Origin: CAYNRA01 sp046293395
GTDB lineage: Bacteria > Bacteroidota > Bacteroidia > Cytophagales > Spirosomataceae
Reading direction: 5' to 3'
NCBI GenBank assembly: GCA_046293395.1
Contig: JBKBOU010000003.1
Location: 1 to 64,000, forward strand
Length of the DNA: 64,000 nucleotides
The translations under genes were made by a program, and so were the position numbers. Positions 14,722-23,983 of this stretch are shown here, in pieces. The notes beneath the pieces are model-generated. The model ran no database searches. It saw only the letters and a program-made list of their open reading frames with translations, and was not told the origin of the DNA. Every line of letters begins with the position of its first letter. Position 1 is the stretch's first letter.

Positions 14722-15167
14722 TTTTATTTCTTTGATTATGTAAAAAACTGCTAGATTTGGAATTGGGGGGGTGAATGTGTGGAAGGAACCAACAACTATT
14801 CCCCTATTTTCAGAGACGAACTCAATGCTCTGCGTCTTCTTTTTAACCTCCAAACATACCAATTGCCTAGCCAAAGTCACGAGATAAAAATAGTTACTTC
14901 AAAAAACAAAAAACTATTTGGTTAAACGCCAAGTCTAGCCAAATAGAATTTGCAAAAAATACAAAACTGTAAAATCTTCTAGTCAAAGAGGTCATTCTTA
15001 CCTGTTTTTGTCAATACCTGAGCAATTTCATAGGAAAGTTACCTGAAAGTAATTAATTTGCTTTATCTTATTTTGCATTGAACAATATAGATTTAACCTA
15101 TTAAAACGTCAAATTCCTCTATTAGTCAATCACTGTAAGCTCATTCTTTTTATTCTTAAACTACTTT
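14722..15167. other. 446-bp stretch without a gene
   Basis: No convincing open frame, tRNA or known RNA was seen. It holds a run of seven G (14765-14771) and an 8-bp inverted repeat CTATTTGG (14914-14921) / CCAAATAG (14939-14946) with a 17-base loop. The right part presumably holds the desaturase promoter, but no good TAnnTTTG element could be fixed. Confidence 0.6.
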
Positions 15168-16277
15168 ATGTACAAAATCAAATTTCAGAACAAGCAGCAA
15201 GCTGCTTTCTTTTCCGAGTTACGTTCCCGCGTTGAATCCTATTTCGAAGAAAACAATCTTGAAAAAACTGGAGGCAATGCATTGATTATCAAGGGATTGT
15301 TTATGCTAACTCTCTACTTTGTTCCGTTTGTATTTTTATTGACTACCCCCATGAGCGGTTGGGCGGCATGGTCTCTTACGTTTTTGATGGGTTTAGGCGT
15401 TGCTGGAGTAGGTATGTGCGTGATGCACGATGCCATCCACGGTTCTTTTTCTAAGCACAAATGGGTGAATAAATTATTCAGCGCAAGTATCTATTTTTTG
15501 GGTGGAAACGCTTACAATTGGGAGGTTCAACACAATAAATTGCACCATACATTTACCAATGTACATGAGGTAGATGAAGACATTACAGGCAAATTTTTAC
15601 TTCGTCTTTCTTTTCAGGATAAATACAAGTCGATTCATCGATTTCAGCACATTTACGCCTTTTTTCTTTATAGTTTAATGACTATTTCGTTCTTATGGAA
15701 AGACTTCAACGAAATTCGATTGTTTAATAAAATGGCGAAAGAAGGTGTAGTAAAACCATTTCCGGCGAACGAATTACGCATTTTGTTTATATCAAAAATC
15801 GGATATGTTTTATTCATTTTAGCTCTACCACTTCTCGTTACAGACTACAGCTTCGGGCAATGGTTTCTTGGTTTCATGACCATGCACGTGACCGCCGGTA
15901 TGATTTTGAGCACGATTTTCCAGTTGGCACACGTCGTGGAAGGCGCTCATCAACCGTTCCCAGATGCGCACGGAACAATTGAAAATGCGTGGGCTGTTCA
16001 CCAACTACAAACCACTTCCAATTTTGCGAGCAAAGGAAAAGCATTTTCTTGGTTTGTTGGCGGACTAGATTACCAAATCGAACACCACTTATTCCCGTCT
16101 ATCTCCCACGTACATTACAGACAACTTTCGCCCATCGTAGCCAAAACAGCCGAAGAGTTTGGACTGGTGTATAATGCAAAAGAAAACTTCTTTGATGCGC
16201 TGCAATCGCATGTGAACATGCTTTATTCCATGGGGCACGAAGAGAAAAATCCAAGTCTAGCAGTACAAACAATTTAA
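15168..16277 (+). CDS. Membrane fatty acid desaturase (acyl-CoA / acyl-lipid type)
   Basis: 369 residues with four or more membrane segments and the three histidine boxes of membrane di-iron desaturases: HDAIH (87-91), HNKLHH (122-127) and QIEHH (303-307). A Gln instead of His at the start of the third box is the mark of front-end desaturases (delta-5/delta-6 type). The N-terminal cytochrome b5 domain found in many eukaryotic front-end enzymes is absent, so an external electron donor is needed. It introduces double bonds into membrane fatty acids. The glutathione peroxidase gene follows after 41 bp on the same strand and may be cotranscribed. Confidence 0.93.
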   Translation: MYKIKFQNKQQAAFFSELRSRVESYFEENNLEKTGGNALIIKGLFMLTLYFVPFVFLLTTPMSGWAAWSLTFLMGLGVAGVGMCVMHDAIHGSFSKHKWVNKLFSASIYFLGGNAYNWEVQHNKLHHTFTNVHEVDEDITGKFLLRLSFQDKYKSIHRFQHIYAFFLYSLMTISFLWKDFNEIRLFNKMAKEGVVKPFPANELRILFISKIGYVLFILALPLLVTDYSFGQWFLGFMTMHVTAGMILSTIFQLAHVVEGAHQPFPDAHGTIENAWAVHQLQTTSNFASKGKAFSWFVGGLDYQIEHHLFPSISHVHYRQLSPIVAKTAEEFGLVYNAKENFFDALQSHVNMLYSMGHEEKNPSLAVQTI

Positions 16278-16318
16278 GGTTTATCTTCGTTTAGCTTGTC
16301 TATTCTAGTTATCATTGA

Positions 16319-16924
16319 ATGAAAAAAATCGGTTTTATCACAGCATTACTAGGCACATCGCTATTCATTATGAACTTTCAAACCATCAAAAATCTATTTT
16401 CTGACAAAAAAGAAATAGCTTCTCGCACCGCTTCTACAACGTCGAAAGGCTCTTTTCACTCCTTCTCTGCAACAAGTTTGGATGGAAAGAAAATTGACTT
16501 TTCTGCATACAAAGGAAAAAAAGTTATTGTTTTAAATGTAGCTTCTAAGTGTGGATATACCCCACAATATGCTGACTGGCAGGCATTTCATGAGCAATAC
16601 GGAGATAAAGTAGTTGTACTAGGATTTCCTACCAACGACTTCATGAACCAAGAACCAGGGAGTGAAGAACAAATCGCTTCTTTTTGTCAAAAAAATTACG
16701 GTGTTACATTCCAGATGTTTAGTAAAGTAGATGTTATCAAAGGAAACAACCAACATCCACTTTACAAATGGCTAAGTAACAGTGACTTGAACGGCTGGAA
16801 CGACAAAGCGCCTACTTGGAATTTCTGCAAGTATGTTATCAATGAAGAAGGAGAAGTAACGCACTTCTTTGCGTCCGGAGTTCTACCCAAAGACCCGACT
16901 TTCCGGAAGGCAGTAGGTATGTAA
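16319..16924 (+). CDS. Glutathione peroxidase family protein with N-terminal membrane anchor or signal
   Basis: 201 residues. Residues 1-20 are hydrophobic after MKK, a signal peptide or anchor, so the enzyme acts outside the cytoplasm or at the inner membrane. The peroxidase domain (about 45-201) contains Cys78 in NVASKCGYTPQ (peroxidatic Cys), the FPTNDF block and the WNF(C)K motif. It is a cysteine, not selenocysteine, enzyme. Such proteins usually reduce lipid or other hydroperoxides with thioredoxin. Its position after the desaturase fits protection of unsaturated lipids, which is inferred. Confidence 0.92.
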   Translation: MKKIGFITALLGTSLFIMNFQTIKNLFSDKKEIASRTASTTSKGSFHSFSATSLDGKKIDFSAYKGKKVIVLNVASKCGYTPQYADWQAFHEQYGDKVVVLGFPTNDFMNQEPGSEEQIASFCQKNYGVTFQMFSKVDVIKGNNQHPLYKWLSNSDLNGWNDKAPTWNFCKYVINEEGEVTHFFASGVLPKDPTFRKAVGM

Positions 16925-16930
16925 ATACCA

Positions 16931-16965
16931 AAAAGAGAGCAAATCACGTATATTTGCTCTCTTTT
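16931..16965 (+). terminator. Terminator after the glutathione peroxidase
   Basis: AAAAGAGAGCAAAT (16931-16944) / ATTTGCTCTCTTTT (16952-16965), a perfect 14-bp stem with a 7-base loop and further T. It is 7 bp after the stop codon. Confidence 0.88.
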
Positions 16966-17023
16966 TCTTTTTCCTAGAAATACAATTCATTTTCTTATTA
17001 CCCAAACTACAAAAGGAACAACT

Positions 17024-17905
17024 ATGGCATCACCCTGGGTAGAAGCTGCACGACCAAGAACCCTCCCACTCGCTCTTTCCTCTATCTTTATGGGAAGTTT
17101 TACCGCCGCTGCGGAAGGTTTTTTCAACCCTTGGGTTTTTGGACTGGCTTGCTTGACAACTATTTTCCTCCAGGTACTTTCTAATTTTGCCAATGATTAT
17201 GGCGACACCCAAAACGGTGCTGATTTAGCAGGACGCATCGGCCCAGCCAGAGCTGTTCAAACTGGGGTAATTACGCCCCAACAAATGTTTCGTGCCATTG
17301 TCTTGTTTGCCGTCCTTTCCCTTTTCGCAGGTATTGCCTTGCTTTGGATTGCTTTTGGTAGTTTTACCTCCCCAGCCTTTTTGCAATTCTTAGGACTTGG
17401 CGTAGTGTGCATCATAGCCGCTTATACCTATACGGCAGGTAAGAACCCCTACGGATATGCGGGGCTAGGTGATATTTCCGTATTTCTATTTTTCGGATTA
17501 GTAGGCGTCATCGGAAGTTATTATTTATACAGCCAAACACTGTCTTTGACAAGCTTACTCCCTGCGCTAAGTAGCGGATTCTTCGCAACAGGTGTGCTGA
17601 ATATCAATAATATTCGGGATATTGACTCTGACACACGCGCCGGAAAAAAAACCATCCCCGCTCGGTTCGGAAAGCAAAAGGCGTTCGTCTATCATTGGTT
17701 TCTTTTATTTGGCGGAATGATAACTGCCCTTCTTTACGTCTTCTTACAAGAAAACACGACGTACTGGTTTTTACTCAGCTACCCACTTTTTTTATTGAAC
17801 GGATACCGAGTAAGTACATTGGAAAACCCAGACCCTATGTTAAAACAGCTTGCTCTATCCACGCTCATCTTCACGATTCTTTTTGGAATTAGCTTACATC
17901 TCTAG
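17024..17905 (+). CDS. menA: 1,4-dihydroxy-2-naphthoate polyprenyltransferase (MenA)
   Basis: 293 residues, UbiA-superfamily integral membrane enzyme with about eight helices. The first Asp-rich motif NDYGD is at 57-61 and the second, NNIRDIDSD, in the middle; both bind the prenyl diphosphate via Mg2+. The N-terminal PRTLPLALS fits MenA rather than UbiA. It attaches the isoprenoid tail to DHNA in menaquinone synthesis, at the inner membrane. No other men genes are nearby. Confidence 0.93.
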   Translation: MASPWVEAARPRTLPLALSSIFMGSFTAAAEGFFNPWVFGLACLTTIFLQVLSNFANDYGDTQNGADLAGRIGPARAVQTGVITPQQMFRAIVLFAVLSLFAGIALLWIAFGSFTSPAFLQFLGLGVVCIIAAYTYTAGKNPYGYAGLGDISVFLFFGLVGVIGSYYLYSQTLSLTSLLPALSSGFFATGVLNINNIRDIDSDTRAGKKTIPARFGKQKAFVYHWFLLFGGMITALLYVFLQENTTYWFLLSYPLFLLNGYRVSTLENPDPMLKQLALSTLIFTILFGISLHL

Positions 17906-17987
17906 TTAAAAAGCTGTTTTTTATAAGAACTTTTCATACAGTCGCAGGTAAATAAAAAAGAAACTAGAAATAGTTCACTGAAAATTG

Positions 17988-17995
17988 TATTTTTG
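17988..17995 (+). promoter_or_regulatory. -7 element upstream of the TPR gene
   Basis: TATTTTTG fully matches TAnnTTTG, 125 bp before the ATG at 18121. No clear -33 element was found at the right distance. Confidence 0.3.
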
Positions 17996-18120
17996 GATGT
18001 CAAAGCTCAATACCTCTACTTACAAGACATTTCATATTCTCAAGAAGGCATTTCTCTTGTCTTGTGGTTGAGTATTTATCTAAACATCCAACTAAATATT
18101 CTTTACTTAACAATTTGTTT

Positions 18121-19458
18121 ATGCGACAAACATTCCGAATTTTAGCGCTCGTATGTGCTGCTTTTATAGCACAAGCGCAACAAACTGCTGCTGATTACTT
18201 TGATCTTGGAGTAAACAAAAGTAAATCTGGAGATTATATTGGTGCCCTGACGGCATTCAGTACGGCAATCACTATGAACCCAGAAAATGCCCAATGCTAT
18301 TACAATAGGGGGCTCACCAAACAAGTCTTGAAAGACCACCGAGGTGCCATTCTCGATTTTGACCGTACCATCGACCTAAGCCCACAAAATTCAATGGCTT
18401 ACTTATACAGAGGTGTAAGTAAAAGTGCACAAGACGACAACAGAGCGGCGTTGCAAGATTATAACAGAGCGATTGAACTCGCCGATAGCGATTTTCAAGC
18501 CTATTTACAACGTGGATTTACACGCATCAAACTCCAGGACTACCGCCGTGCAATTCAGGACTTTACCAAAGTAATTGAACTAAACAGCGATGACGCCGCC
18601 AAATACCAAGCATATTACTCACGCGGGTACTGCAAAGCAGCTTTGGAGGATTACCAAGGAAGTATCGTTGATTATACACGCTCTGCGGAAATTAATCCGA
18701 AACGTTCACAAACTTTTGCATCCCGTGGTTTCAGCCGCTTAAAAATCCAAGATTTTATGGGTGCAATCAAAGATTTTGATGAAGCCATCAAGTTGAGCCC
18801 AGAAGAAACTGAACTTTTTGCAAACAGAGGATTTGCTAAAACGAAAGTTGATGATTTCAAAGGAGCTATTTTGGATTATGACAAAGCAATCGCCCTTGAC
18901 CCACTTAATGTACAAGCGTTTTATGGTCGTGGATTCTGTTACTCACGTCTCGGAGTTCAGAAAAATGCTATTGCGGACTTATCCAAATCCATCGAAATCA
19001 ACAACTTAAATATGAACCCTAAAGTGGAATATCTAGGTTCTATGACAAAGAAGACATTGGATGATTTGCGCAACAAAGTACAAGAGAACAGCAAAATTAA
19101 CGAGTTTTCAGAGGAGCGTTCTGAGGCATTTTATAGCCGTGGATTAGCGAAATTTAAAAGTGGCGATACCAAAGGTTCTATCCTAGATTTGAATACATCT
19201 ATTGAATTAAACCCAACGTATGCCGAGGCTCACTTCTTGAGAGGTATTGTGCGTTCATCGATTGGTTTGCAAAAAGAAGCTCTTTTAGACTGCACGAATA
19301 CGATTAAAATCAATCCTAAATATGGAGAAGCATTTTATGTACGTGGAATTATTAAATATGCTTTGGGAGATACCAATGCAGGATGTTACGATTTAAGCCG
19401 CGCTGGAGAACTAGGTTATTCGGCTGCTTATGGTGTTATTCGTGACTATTGTAATTAA
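18121..19458 (+). CDS. Secreted tetratricopeptide repeat protein
   Basis: 445 residues from the ATG at 18121, which gives a good signal peptide (MRQTFRILALVCAAFIAQAQ); a GTG at 18064 in the same frame would add 19 unlikely residues. The rest is about ten TPR units of 34 residues with the pattern Y-RG-K---G---AI-D---AI-L-P, interrupted by one non-TPR stretch of about 35 residues near 300-335. TPR arrays bind other proteins; this one acts in the periplasm or at the outer membrane. No enzyme domain is attached. It is convergent with maf and shares a terminator with it. Confidence 0.9.
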   Translation: MRQTFRILALVCAAFIAQAQQTAADYFDLGVNKSKSGDYIGALTAFSTAITMNPENAQCYYNRGLTKQVLKDHRGAILDFDRTIDLSPQNSMAYLYRGVSKSAQDDNRAALQDYNRAIELADSDFQAYLQRGFTRIKLQDYRRAIQDFTKVIELNSDDAAKYQAYYSRGYCKAALEDYQGSIVDYTRSAEINPKRSQTFASRGFSRLKIQDFMGAIKDFDEAIKLSPEETELFANRGFAKTKVDDFKGAILDYDKAIALDPLNVQAFYGRGFCYSRLGVQKNAIADLSKSIEINNLNMNPKVEYLGSMTKKTLDDLRNKVQENSKINEFSEERSEAFYSRGLAKFKSGDTKGSILDLNTSIELNPTYAEAHFLRGIVRSSIGLQKEALLDCTNTIKINPKYGEAFYVRGIIKYALGDTNAGCYDLSRAGELGYSAAYGVIRDYCN

Positions 19459-19474
19459 TCGTGTGTCTAGTCAT

Positions 19475-19507
19475 AAAAAAAGCGAGGATTCTCCCCTCGC
19501 TTTTTTT
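19475..19507. terminator. Bidirectional terminator between the TPR gene and maf
   Basis: GCGAGG (19482-19487) / CCTCGC (19495-19500), extended by AAAAAAA on the left and TTTTTTT on the right, so it works on both strands. Confidence 0.88.
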
Positions 19508-20082
19508 TATTTCATTTTCCAAGGCAAGAGTCGCTCGTACAAAGCGTGTGCTGGCAGCCCCATCACCGTATAAAAAGAGCCCTGAATCCCTTGAACACAG
19601 ACCATCCCAAAAAAGTCTTGAATCCCATACGCTCCTGCTTTATCAAAAGGTTGACAGGTCTCAATGTAATAATCAATCTCTTCGTTTGTCAGATTTTTTA
19701 TGGAAACCAATGCTTTGTCGGAAAAAGAAATTACGTCTTCATTTGTCCGAATACAAACTCCCGTAATGACCTCATGCACGCGGTTACTTAGCAGCCGAAG
19801 CATTCGTTTTGCATCTTCTTTGTCTTTGGGTTTATTTAAAATTTGACCATCTACAACAACGACAGTATCAGCCGTAACTATCAGATTATCAGCAGATAAC
19901 TCACCAAAAGCCAATGCCTTTTCTTTGGCTAGATAGGGAGCAACTTCATCTGCGGGCATAGTTTGAGGAAAACTTTCGTCGATTTCCTTTACTTGAACTG
20001 TAAACTCAAATCCTGCCTTTTCCAGGATTTCTCTGCGTCTTGGAGAATTAGAAGCTAAGATTAATTGATGCGTTAATTTCAT
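19507..20082 (-). CDS. maf: Maf family nucleoside triphosphate pyrophosphatase
   Basis: 191 residues from the ATG at 20082. The frame is open further upstream to 20190, but that part is not family-like and overlaps the start of the divergent marR gene. The N-terminal motif LASNSPRRREIL binds phosphate, and ADTVV plus the downstream KPKDKEDA block are family-typical. Maf proteins hydrolyse dTTP/UTP or modified nucleotides to monophosphates in the cytoplasm and affect septum formation. Confidence 0.93.
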   Translation of the reverse strand: MKLTHQLILASNSPRRREILEKAGFEFTVQVKEIDESFPQTMPADEVAPYLAKEKALAFGELSADNLIVTADTVVVVDGQILNKPKDKEDAKRMLRLLSNRVHEVITGVCIRTNEDVISFSDKALVSIKNLTNEEIDYYIETCQPFDKAGAYGIQDFFGMVCVQGIQGSFYTVMGLPAHALYERLLPWKMK

Positions 20083-20146
20083 TTTTTTTTCGTGAACGTG
20101 AACAAATTTGGCAGAACAGCCGTTTATAAAATAACTAATGTAAATA

Positions 20147-20154
20147 ATGTACAT
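20147..20154. promoter_or_regulatory. Possible MarR operator in the maf-marR divergent region
   Basis: ATGTACAT is a perfect palindrome, with ATGTA (20139-20143) on its left and ACAT (20153-20156) on its right, 24 bp before the MarR start. Autoregulation is usual in the family, but this site is short. Confidence 0.25.
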
Positions 20155-20177
20155 ACATCTAGTACAGATCCAAAAAT

Positions 20178-20639
20178 ATGGAATTAGCAAAAGAAATCAA
20201 GCAAACAAAGCCGTTTCGTAACGAAACACAGCAAGCCGTGGTGAATATCATGTACACCAATAATTGGCTATGCACGAAACAGAACAAGATACTAAAAAAA
20301 TATGGTATTAGTTTACAACAGTACAATGTTTTACGCATTTTGAAGGGGCATAACCCAGAGCCTATCATGATTAACGGCATCATTGACCGCATGTTAGACA
20401 AAATGTCCAATGCCTCGCGTTTGGTAGATAAACTTGTTCAAAAAGGATATGTTGATAGAAATTACAACGAACAAGACAGACGTGCCTGTGACGTATTCAT
20501 TTCAGAGAAAGGCAAGGTTGTCTTAGAGAAACTCAACCAAGAAATGGCTGAAATGGAAGATGCTATCAGTGGACTCACAGAAGAAGAGGCGGCATTATTG
20601 AACTCTTTAATTGACAGATTCAGAAACACACAACAATAA
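20178..20639 (+). CDS. MarR family transcriptional regulator
   Basis: 153 residues with a winged helix-turn-helix (about 40-115). The wing region contains LVQKGYVDRNYNEQDRRACDVFIS, close to the family DRR motif. It is 32 bp upstream of a YceI gene on the same strand; this MarR-YceI pair recurs in Bacteroidota. The regulator is probably an autorepressor that also controls the YceI gene; the ligand is unknown. Confidence 0.9.
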   Translation: MELAKEIKQTKPFRNETQQAVVNIMYTNNWLCTKQNKILKKYGISLQQYNVLRILKGHNPEPIMINGIIDRMLDKMSNASRLVDKLVQKGYVDRNYNEQDRRACDVFISEKGKVVLEKLNQEMAEMEDAISGLTEEEAALLNSLIDRFRNTQQ

Positions 20640-20671
20640 ATATATATTTTTAACTTCTAAATTTAATCCCA

Positions 20672-21271
20672 ATGAAAAAAGTAACATTTCTTTTCATCGC
20701 TTTCTTTGCAGTAGCAGCTTCTGCATTTGCAAATCCTGTAAAACCAGCAGCACAAACAGTAGCTGTTGACAACCAAAAAAGTACCTTCAAATGGGTAGCT
20801 AAGAAATTCACTGGAGAACACTACGGTACAATCGACATCAAAAACGGTTCATTCGTTGTTGATGGGGGTAAATTAGTAGGTGGTTCTTTTGAAATTGACA
20901 TGAAGAGCATCGTTTGTGATGATATCAAAGACGCAGAATACAACGGTAAATTGGTTGGTCACTTGAAATCTGATGATTTCTTCTCTGTTGATAAAAATCC
21001 AGTTTCGAAATTCGTTATTACAAAAGCAACTGTAAAAGCAGGTAACAAATATACGATTACAGGAAACTTGACAATCAAAGGAAAAACAAAAGCGATTACT
21101 TTCCCTGCGTACGTTAACGTAGTGAATGGTAAAGTAGCGGCACAAGCAACTTTCAATGTCGATCGTTCGGATTTTGACGTGAAATTTGGTTCTGCTTCCT
21201 TCTTTGACGGTTTAGGCGACAAAGTAATTTACGATGACTTCAACGTTTCGTTGAACCTAGTAACGAAATAA
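20672..21271 (+). CDS. Secreted YceI family lipid-binding protein
   Basis: 199 residues with signal peptide 1-20 (ends ASAFA). The YceI fold is a lipocalin-like beta barrel that binds isoprenoids. Family blocks are visible: STFKWVAKKFTGEHYGTIDI near the N-terminus, LKSDDFFSVDKNP in the middle and IKGKTKAITFPA later. It acts in the periplasm; a role in quinone or lipid handling is suggested by the family. It is followed by a terminator. Confidence 0.93.
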   Translation: MKKVTFLFIAFFAVAASAFANPVKPAAQTVAVDNQKSTFKWVAKKFTGEHYGTIDIKNGSFVVDGGKLVGGSFEIDMKSIVCDDIKDAEYNGKLVGHLKSDDFFSVDKNPVSKFVITKATVKAGNKYTITGNLTIKGKTKAITFPAYVNVVNGKVAAQATFNVDRSDFDVKFGSASFFDGLGDKVIYDDFNVSLNLVTK

Positions 21272-21290
21272 GTCTAATAAGACATCAAGA

Positions 21291-21317
21291 AAAGCTCATA
21301 TCGTACGATATGGGCTT
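21291..21317 (+). terminator. Terminator after the YceI gene
   Basis: AAAGCTCATATCG pairs with CGATATGGGCTTT (one G-U pair), followed by a T-run to 21322. It is 20 bp after the stop. Confidence 0.82.
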
Positions 21318-21362
21318 TTTTTATACCTAAACCTTGCTATCAAAAAGTTGATTTTATTCCTT

Positions 21363-21370
21363 TATGTTTG
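21363..21370 (+). promoter_or_regulatory. -7 element of the lipoprotein hydrolase gene
   Basis: TATGTTTG fully matches TAnnTTTG. It overlaps the upstream in-frame ATG at 21364, which argues that translation starts at 21403 instead. Confidence 0.45.
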
Positions 21371-21402
21371 TAAATTTCTTATCAAACACCCAAAAAACAA
21401 CG

Positions 21403-22617
21403 ATGAACCGATTATTCAATCCAAAAAATCGCTTGGCGTCTATTTTACTTCTTCTCAATCTGTTTGTCGTCGTGGCTTGTTCCGAGAGCGACGTAACACC
21501 CGAAGAGACGCCCAAAAGTTATTTGATTTCTGCGGATGTAAAGGCAGAAATAACCACAGAGCAAATCCGACAAACCATCAACCAGAGTTTTGGGCCACAA
21601 GGTACTCTTTTCTCTTTATTGGTTCGGTCGGGCATCAAACAAATCAAAATAAGCTATCAGACGACCAATACCGATGGCAAACCCATTACGGCGTCTGGGG
21701 CTTTGATTATTCCGACCAATTTACCAGTACCAGCAGCACTGGCGAGTATTCAGCACGGAACCCTTTTTGATGAAGCAGATGCTCCCTCCTATTTCAAGGA
21801 AGGCACAGAAGTATCCATCGGAATTTTATTAGCAGGAACGGGCACAATCATTGCAATGCCGGATTATATTGGGTACGGCGACTCCAAGAATGTTCCTCAC
21901 CCGTATGAGCACCGAAAAGGTTTGGCGGAACCAGGGCTTGATTTTATCAGAGCGGTGAAAGAATATTTGGAAAAAGAAAACACAAACTGGAACAAGAAAT
22001 TGATGCTGGCTGGGTATTCTCAGGGAGGTTATGCGACATTAGCTCTTCAAAAGCTCATTGAAGAAACGGCGAGTACAGAATTTAATTTGGTAGCTTCTAG
22101 CTGCGGAGCTGGCGCTTATAATAAAACGTTATCCATGCAAACCATTGCAACGCAGCCATCTGTGGGTGATGTCAACCACAACCAATCCTATATTTGGGTT
22201 TTACAAACATACGACCGAATCTACGGCTTAAACCGCCCGGCTTCCGCGTATTTTAAAAGCCCTTTTGCTGAACAAATTGCGCAGAGTGGTTTTCGCGCAC
22301 AAATTTCAGGCTCGTTCAATCAATTATTACAGGAAACATTCGTGAAAGGCATTCAAGATAAGACAGATACCGCTGTACTGAATGCTTTTGCAGACAATGA
22401 TTTGATGAATTGGGCGCCCAAAACGGTTACTCAATTTTACCACGGAACAGCAGATGAATACGTTCCGTTTTTTAATAGTGAAACCACTGTTGCAGAGATG
22501 AAAAAACGGGGAGCAACACAAATAACATTAATTCCCATTCAAGGAGGAACACACGGAACGGCTATTTCAACATTCTTGACCGGGACGTTCAGTTTATTTA
22601 GCACGTATGGTTTGTAA
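21403..22617 (+). CDS. Lipoprotein alpha/beta hydrolase
   Basis: 404 residues from the ATG at 21403. The N-terminus is a lipoprotein signal with lipobox VVAC (Cys26). The body is an alpha/beta hydrolase related to secretory lipases and feruloyl-esterase-like proteins: nucleophile Ser206 in GYSQGGY, an Asp in HGTADEYVP and His in GGTHG near the C-terminus. It is probably an outer-membrane-attached esterase or lipase; the substrate is unknown. An upstream ATG at 21364 lies within a predicted promoter element and was not used. Confidence 0.88.
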   Translation: MNRLFNPKNRLASILLLLNLFVVVACSESDVTPEETPKSYLISADVKAEITTEQIRQTINQSFGPQGTLFSLLVRSGIKQIKISYQTTNTDGKPITASGALIIPTNLPVPAALASIQHGTLFDEADAPSYFKEGTEVSIGILLAGTGTIIAMPDYIGYGDSKNVPHPYEHRKGLAEPGLDFIRAVKEYLEKENTNWNKKLMLAGYSQGGYATLALQKLIEETASTEFNLVASSCGAGAYNKTLSMQTIATQPSVGDVNHNQSYIWVLQTYDRIYGLNRPASAYFKSPFAEQIAQSGFRAQISGSFNQLLQETFVKGIQDKTDTAVLNAFADNDLMNWAPKTVTQFYHGTADEYVPFFNSETTVAEMKKRGATQITLIPIQGGTHGTAISTFLTGTFSLFSTYGL

Positions 22618-22624
22618 TTGTCAT

Positions 22625-22655
22625 TTTGATTATCGGTTGAATAGATAGATATTTG
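22625..22655 (+). promoter_or_regulatory. Predicted promoter of the propeller protein gene
   Basis: TTTG (22625-22628), 19 bases, GATATTTG (22648-22655; seven of eight matches to TAnnTTTG). Spacing fits the Bacteroidota -33/-7 consensus; the ATG is 33 bp downstream. Confidence 0.5.
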
Positions 22656-22687
22656 CAAACCTTTTTAGCTCAATTTCATCCAAATTA

Positions 22688-23974
22688 ATGAAAAAAATCT
22701 ACCTGCTGTTCTTCCTTCTTCCCTCTTGGGGGGTTTGCCAAGTACCTCAATTTGATGCTTCGGCCTTGTTTCTTCTTCATGATTCTGATACACAGCCACA
22801 CACGTTCAGTTCTGGAGTTATCCAGAAAGAGGCAGCACAACGCGATTTATTTTCCATTGTTACTTTGCCATTAGGACAAGCATTGAAACAAGAAATCAGG
22901 AGTATTCCGGTACCAAATTCCGCCATTCGGGTAGGAAAAAGCATGGCTATTCATACAGATTTACGTTTGGGCTATATTTTGGAACACAGAGGTAGTATCC
23001 CTAAAAACATAACACAAGTCAGTGTTTCCCCAACAATGGAAGATCTTGAAAAAGGAGAATTTATGACCATTGTTGATTTTACAGATTTAGAAATACCCAA
23101 AGCATTATTCAAAATGCCTATCGCGGTAAATCCGACCAGTATTTCTATTTCCCCTGACTATCAACACATTGCCATCAGTTCAACAACAGAAGAACGGGAA
23201 ATAGAAGTTTTGGAATTGGATGAATCAGGGAAACCTATCCGCATCATCTCCAAACCAGTTAATCTACCTTCAGGAAGAATCGTTGACGTACAATGGCATC
23301 CGAGTGGGGATTTTTTGACGTTCATCAATGAAACAACACGAACCGTAGGTATTTTGCGGGCAGTCAAAGATGGGCCAACCAAACGTCTTGTTCGTTTGGA
23401 GTTCGTGGATCAGACCATTGCATTGGGTAAAAAACCTACTGTGGGTAGATTTACCCCAGACGGAAATTATTTTTTGGTATTAGACCCCAAAAAATCAAAA
23501 GCAGATTTTAGAACACGGGAGATTGGCGAAATGTATGTTGTCAAACTGGCTTCAGAGCCTGGGGCCGCACATTATCTGTTGTCGAGGACGGAAGTTGGAG
23601 AAAACCCACAAGATTTTTCCATTGCATCAGATGGCAAAAAAGTAGCTGTTTGTAATGCAGAAAATAGCTTTTTTGAAGTCCAACCCACAGAGGTATCTAA
23701 ATCCAGTTTGTCTTTGCTTAGCTTAAATCCGCAGGGGTTGGTCAAAAAGGTAAAGGATTTTCCGACAGACGGCCTTCTTCCGATGGCTATTGTCTTTGAC
23801 AAAGAGGGGAAGAATTTGGCTGTCAGTGTACATGAAGTTGGGGCGTATGGCGTGAAAGTAGGAAGTGTTGAATTTTGGAAATACCAAGAAATGGCAGGAA
23901 AACCCACGCTTAGCAAACAAGCAGTCCAATTATTTACACCTCGTGGTTTACATTCCATTCATGTTTTTAATTAA
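22688..23974 (+). CDS. Secreted beta-propeller-like protein of unknown function
   Basis: 428 residues with a signal peptide (about 1-18, ending GVCQ). The remainder resembles a lactonase/YVTN-type beta-propeller: repeated blades with SISPDYQHIAIS, VQWHPSGDFLTF, GRFTPDGNYFLVLD and SIASDGKKVAVCN. No catalytic motif is recognised. The ROK regulator gene begins 9 bp after the stop, so they form an operon; the propeller protein may take part in handling the sugar sensed by the regulator, which is inference only. Confidence 0.8.
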   Translation: MKKIYLLFFLLPSWGVCQVPQFDASALFLLHDSDTQPHTFSSGVIQKEAAQRDLFSIVTLPLGQALKQEIRSIPVPNSAIRVGKSMAIHTDLRLGYILEHRGSIPKNITQVSVSPTMEDLEKGEFMTIVDFTDLEIPKALFKMPIAVNPTSISISPDYQHIAISSTTEEREIEVLELDESGKPIRIISKPVNLPSGRIVDVQWHPSGDFLTFINETTRTVGILRAVKDGPTKRLVRLEFVDQTIALGKKPTVGRFTPDGNYFLVLDPKKSKADFRTREIGEMYVVKLASEPGAAHYLLSRTEVGENPQDFSIASDGKKVAVCNAENSFFEVQPTEVSKSSLSLLSLNPQGLVKKVKDFPTDGLLPMAIVFDKEGKNLAVSVHEVGAYGVKVGSVEFWKYQEMAGKPTLSKQAVQLFTPRGLHSIHVFN

Positions 23975-23983
23975 CTCATTTCT

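Noticed and set aside
14722..15167. tRNA, riboswitch or small RNA in the gene-free stretch
   Set aside because: No cloverleaf, conserved riboswitch core or terminator at the right place; the one inverted repeat has a long loop and no U-run.
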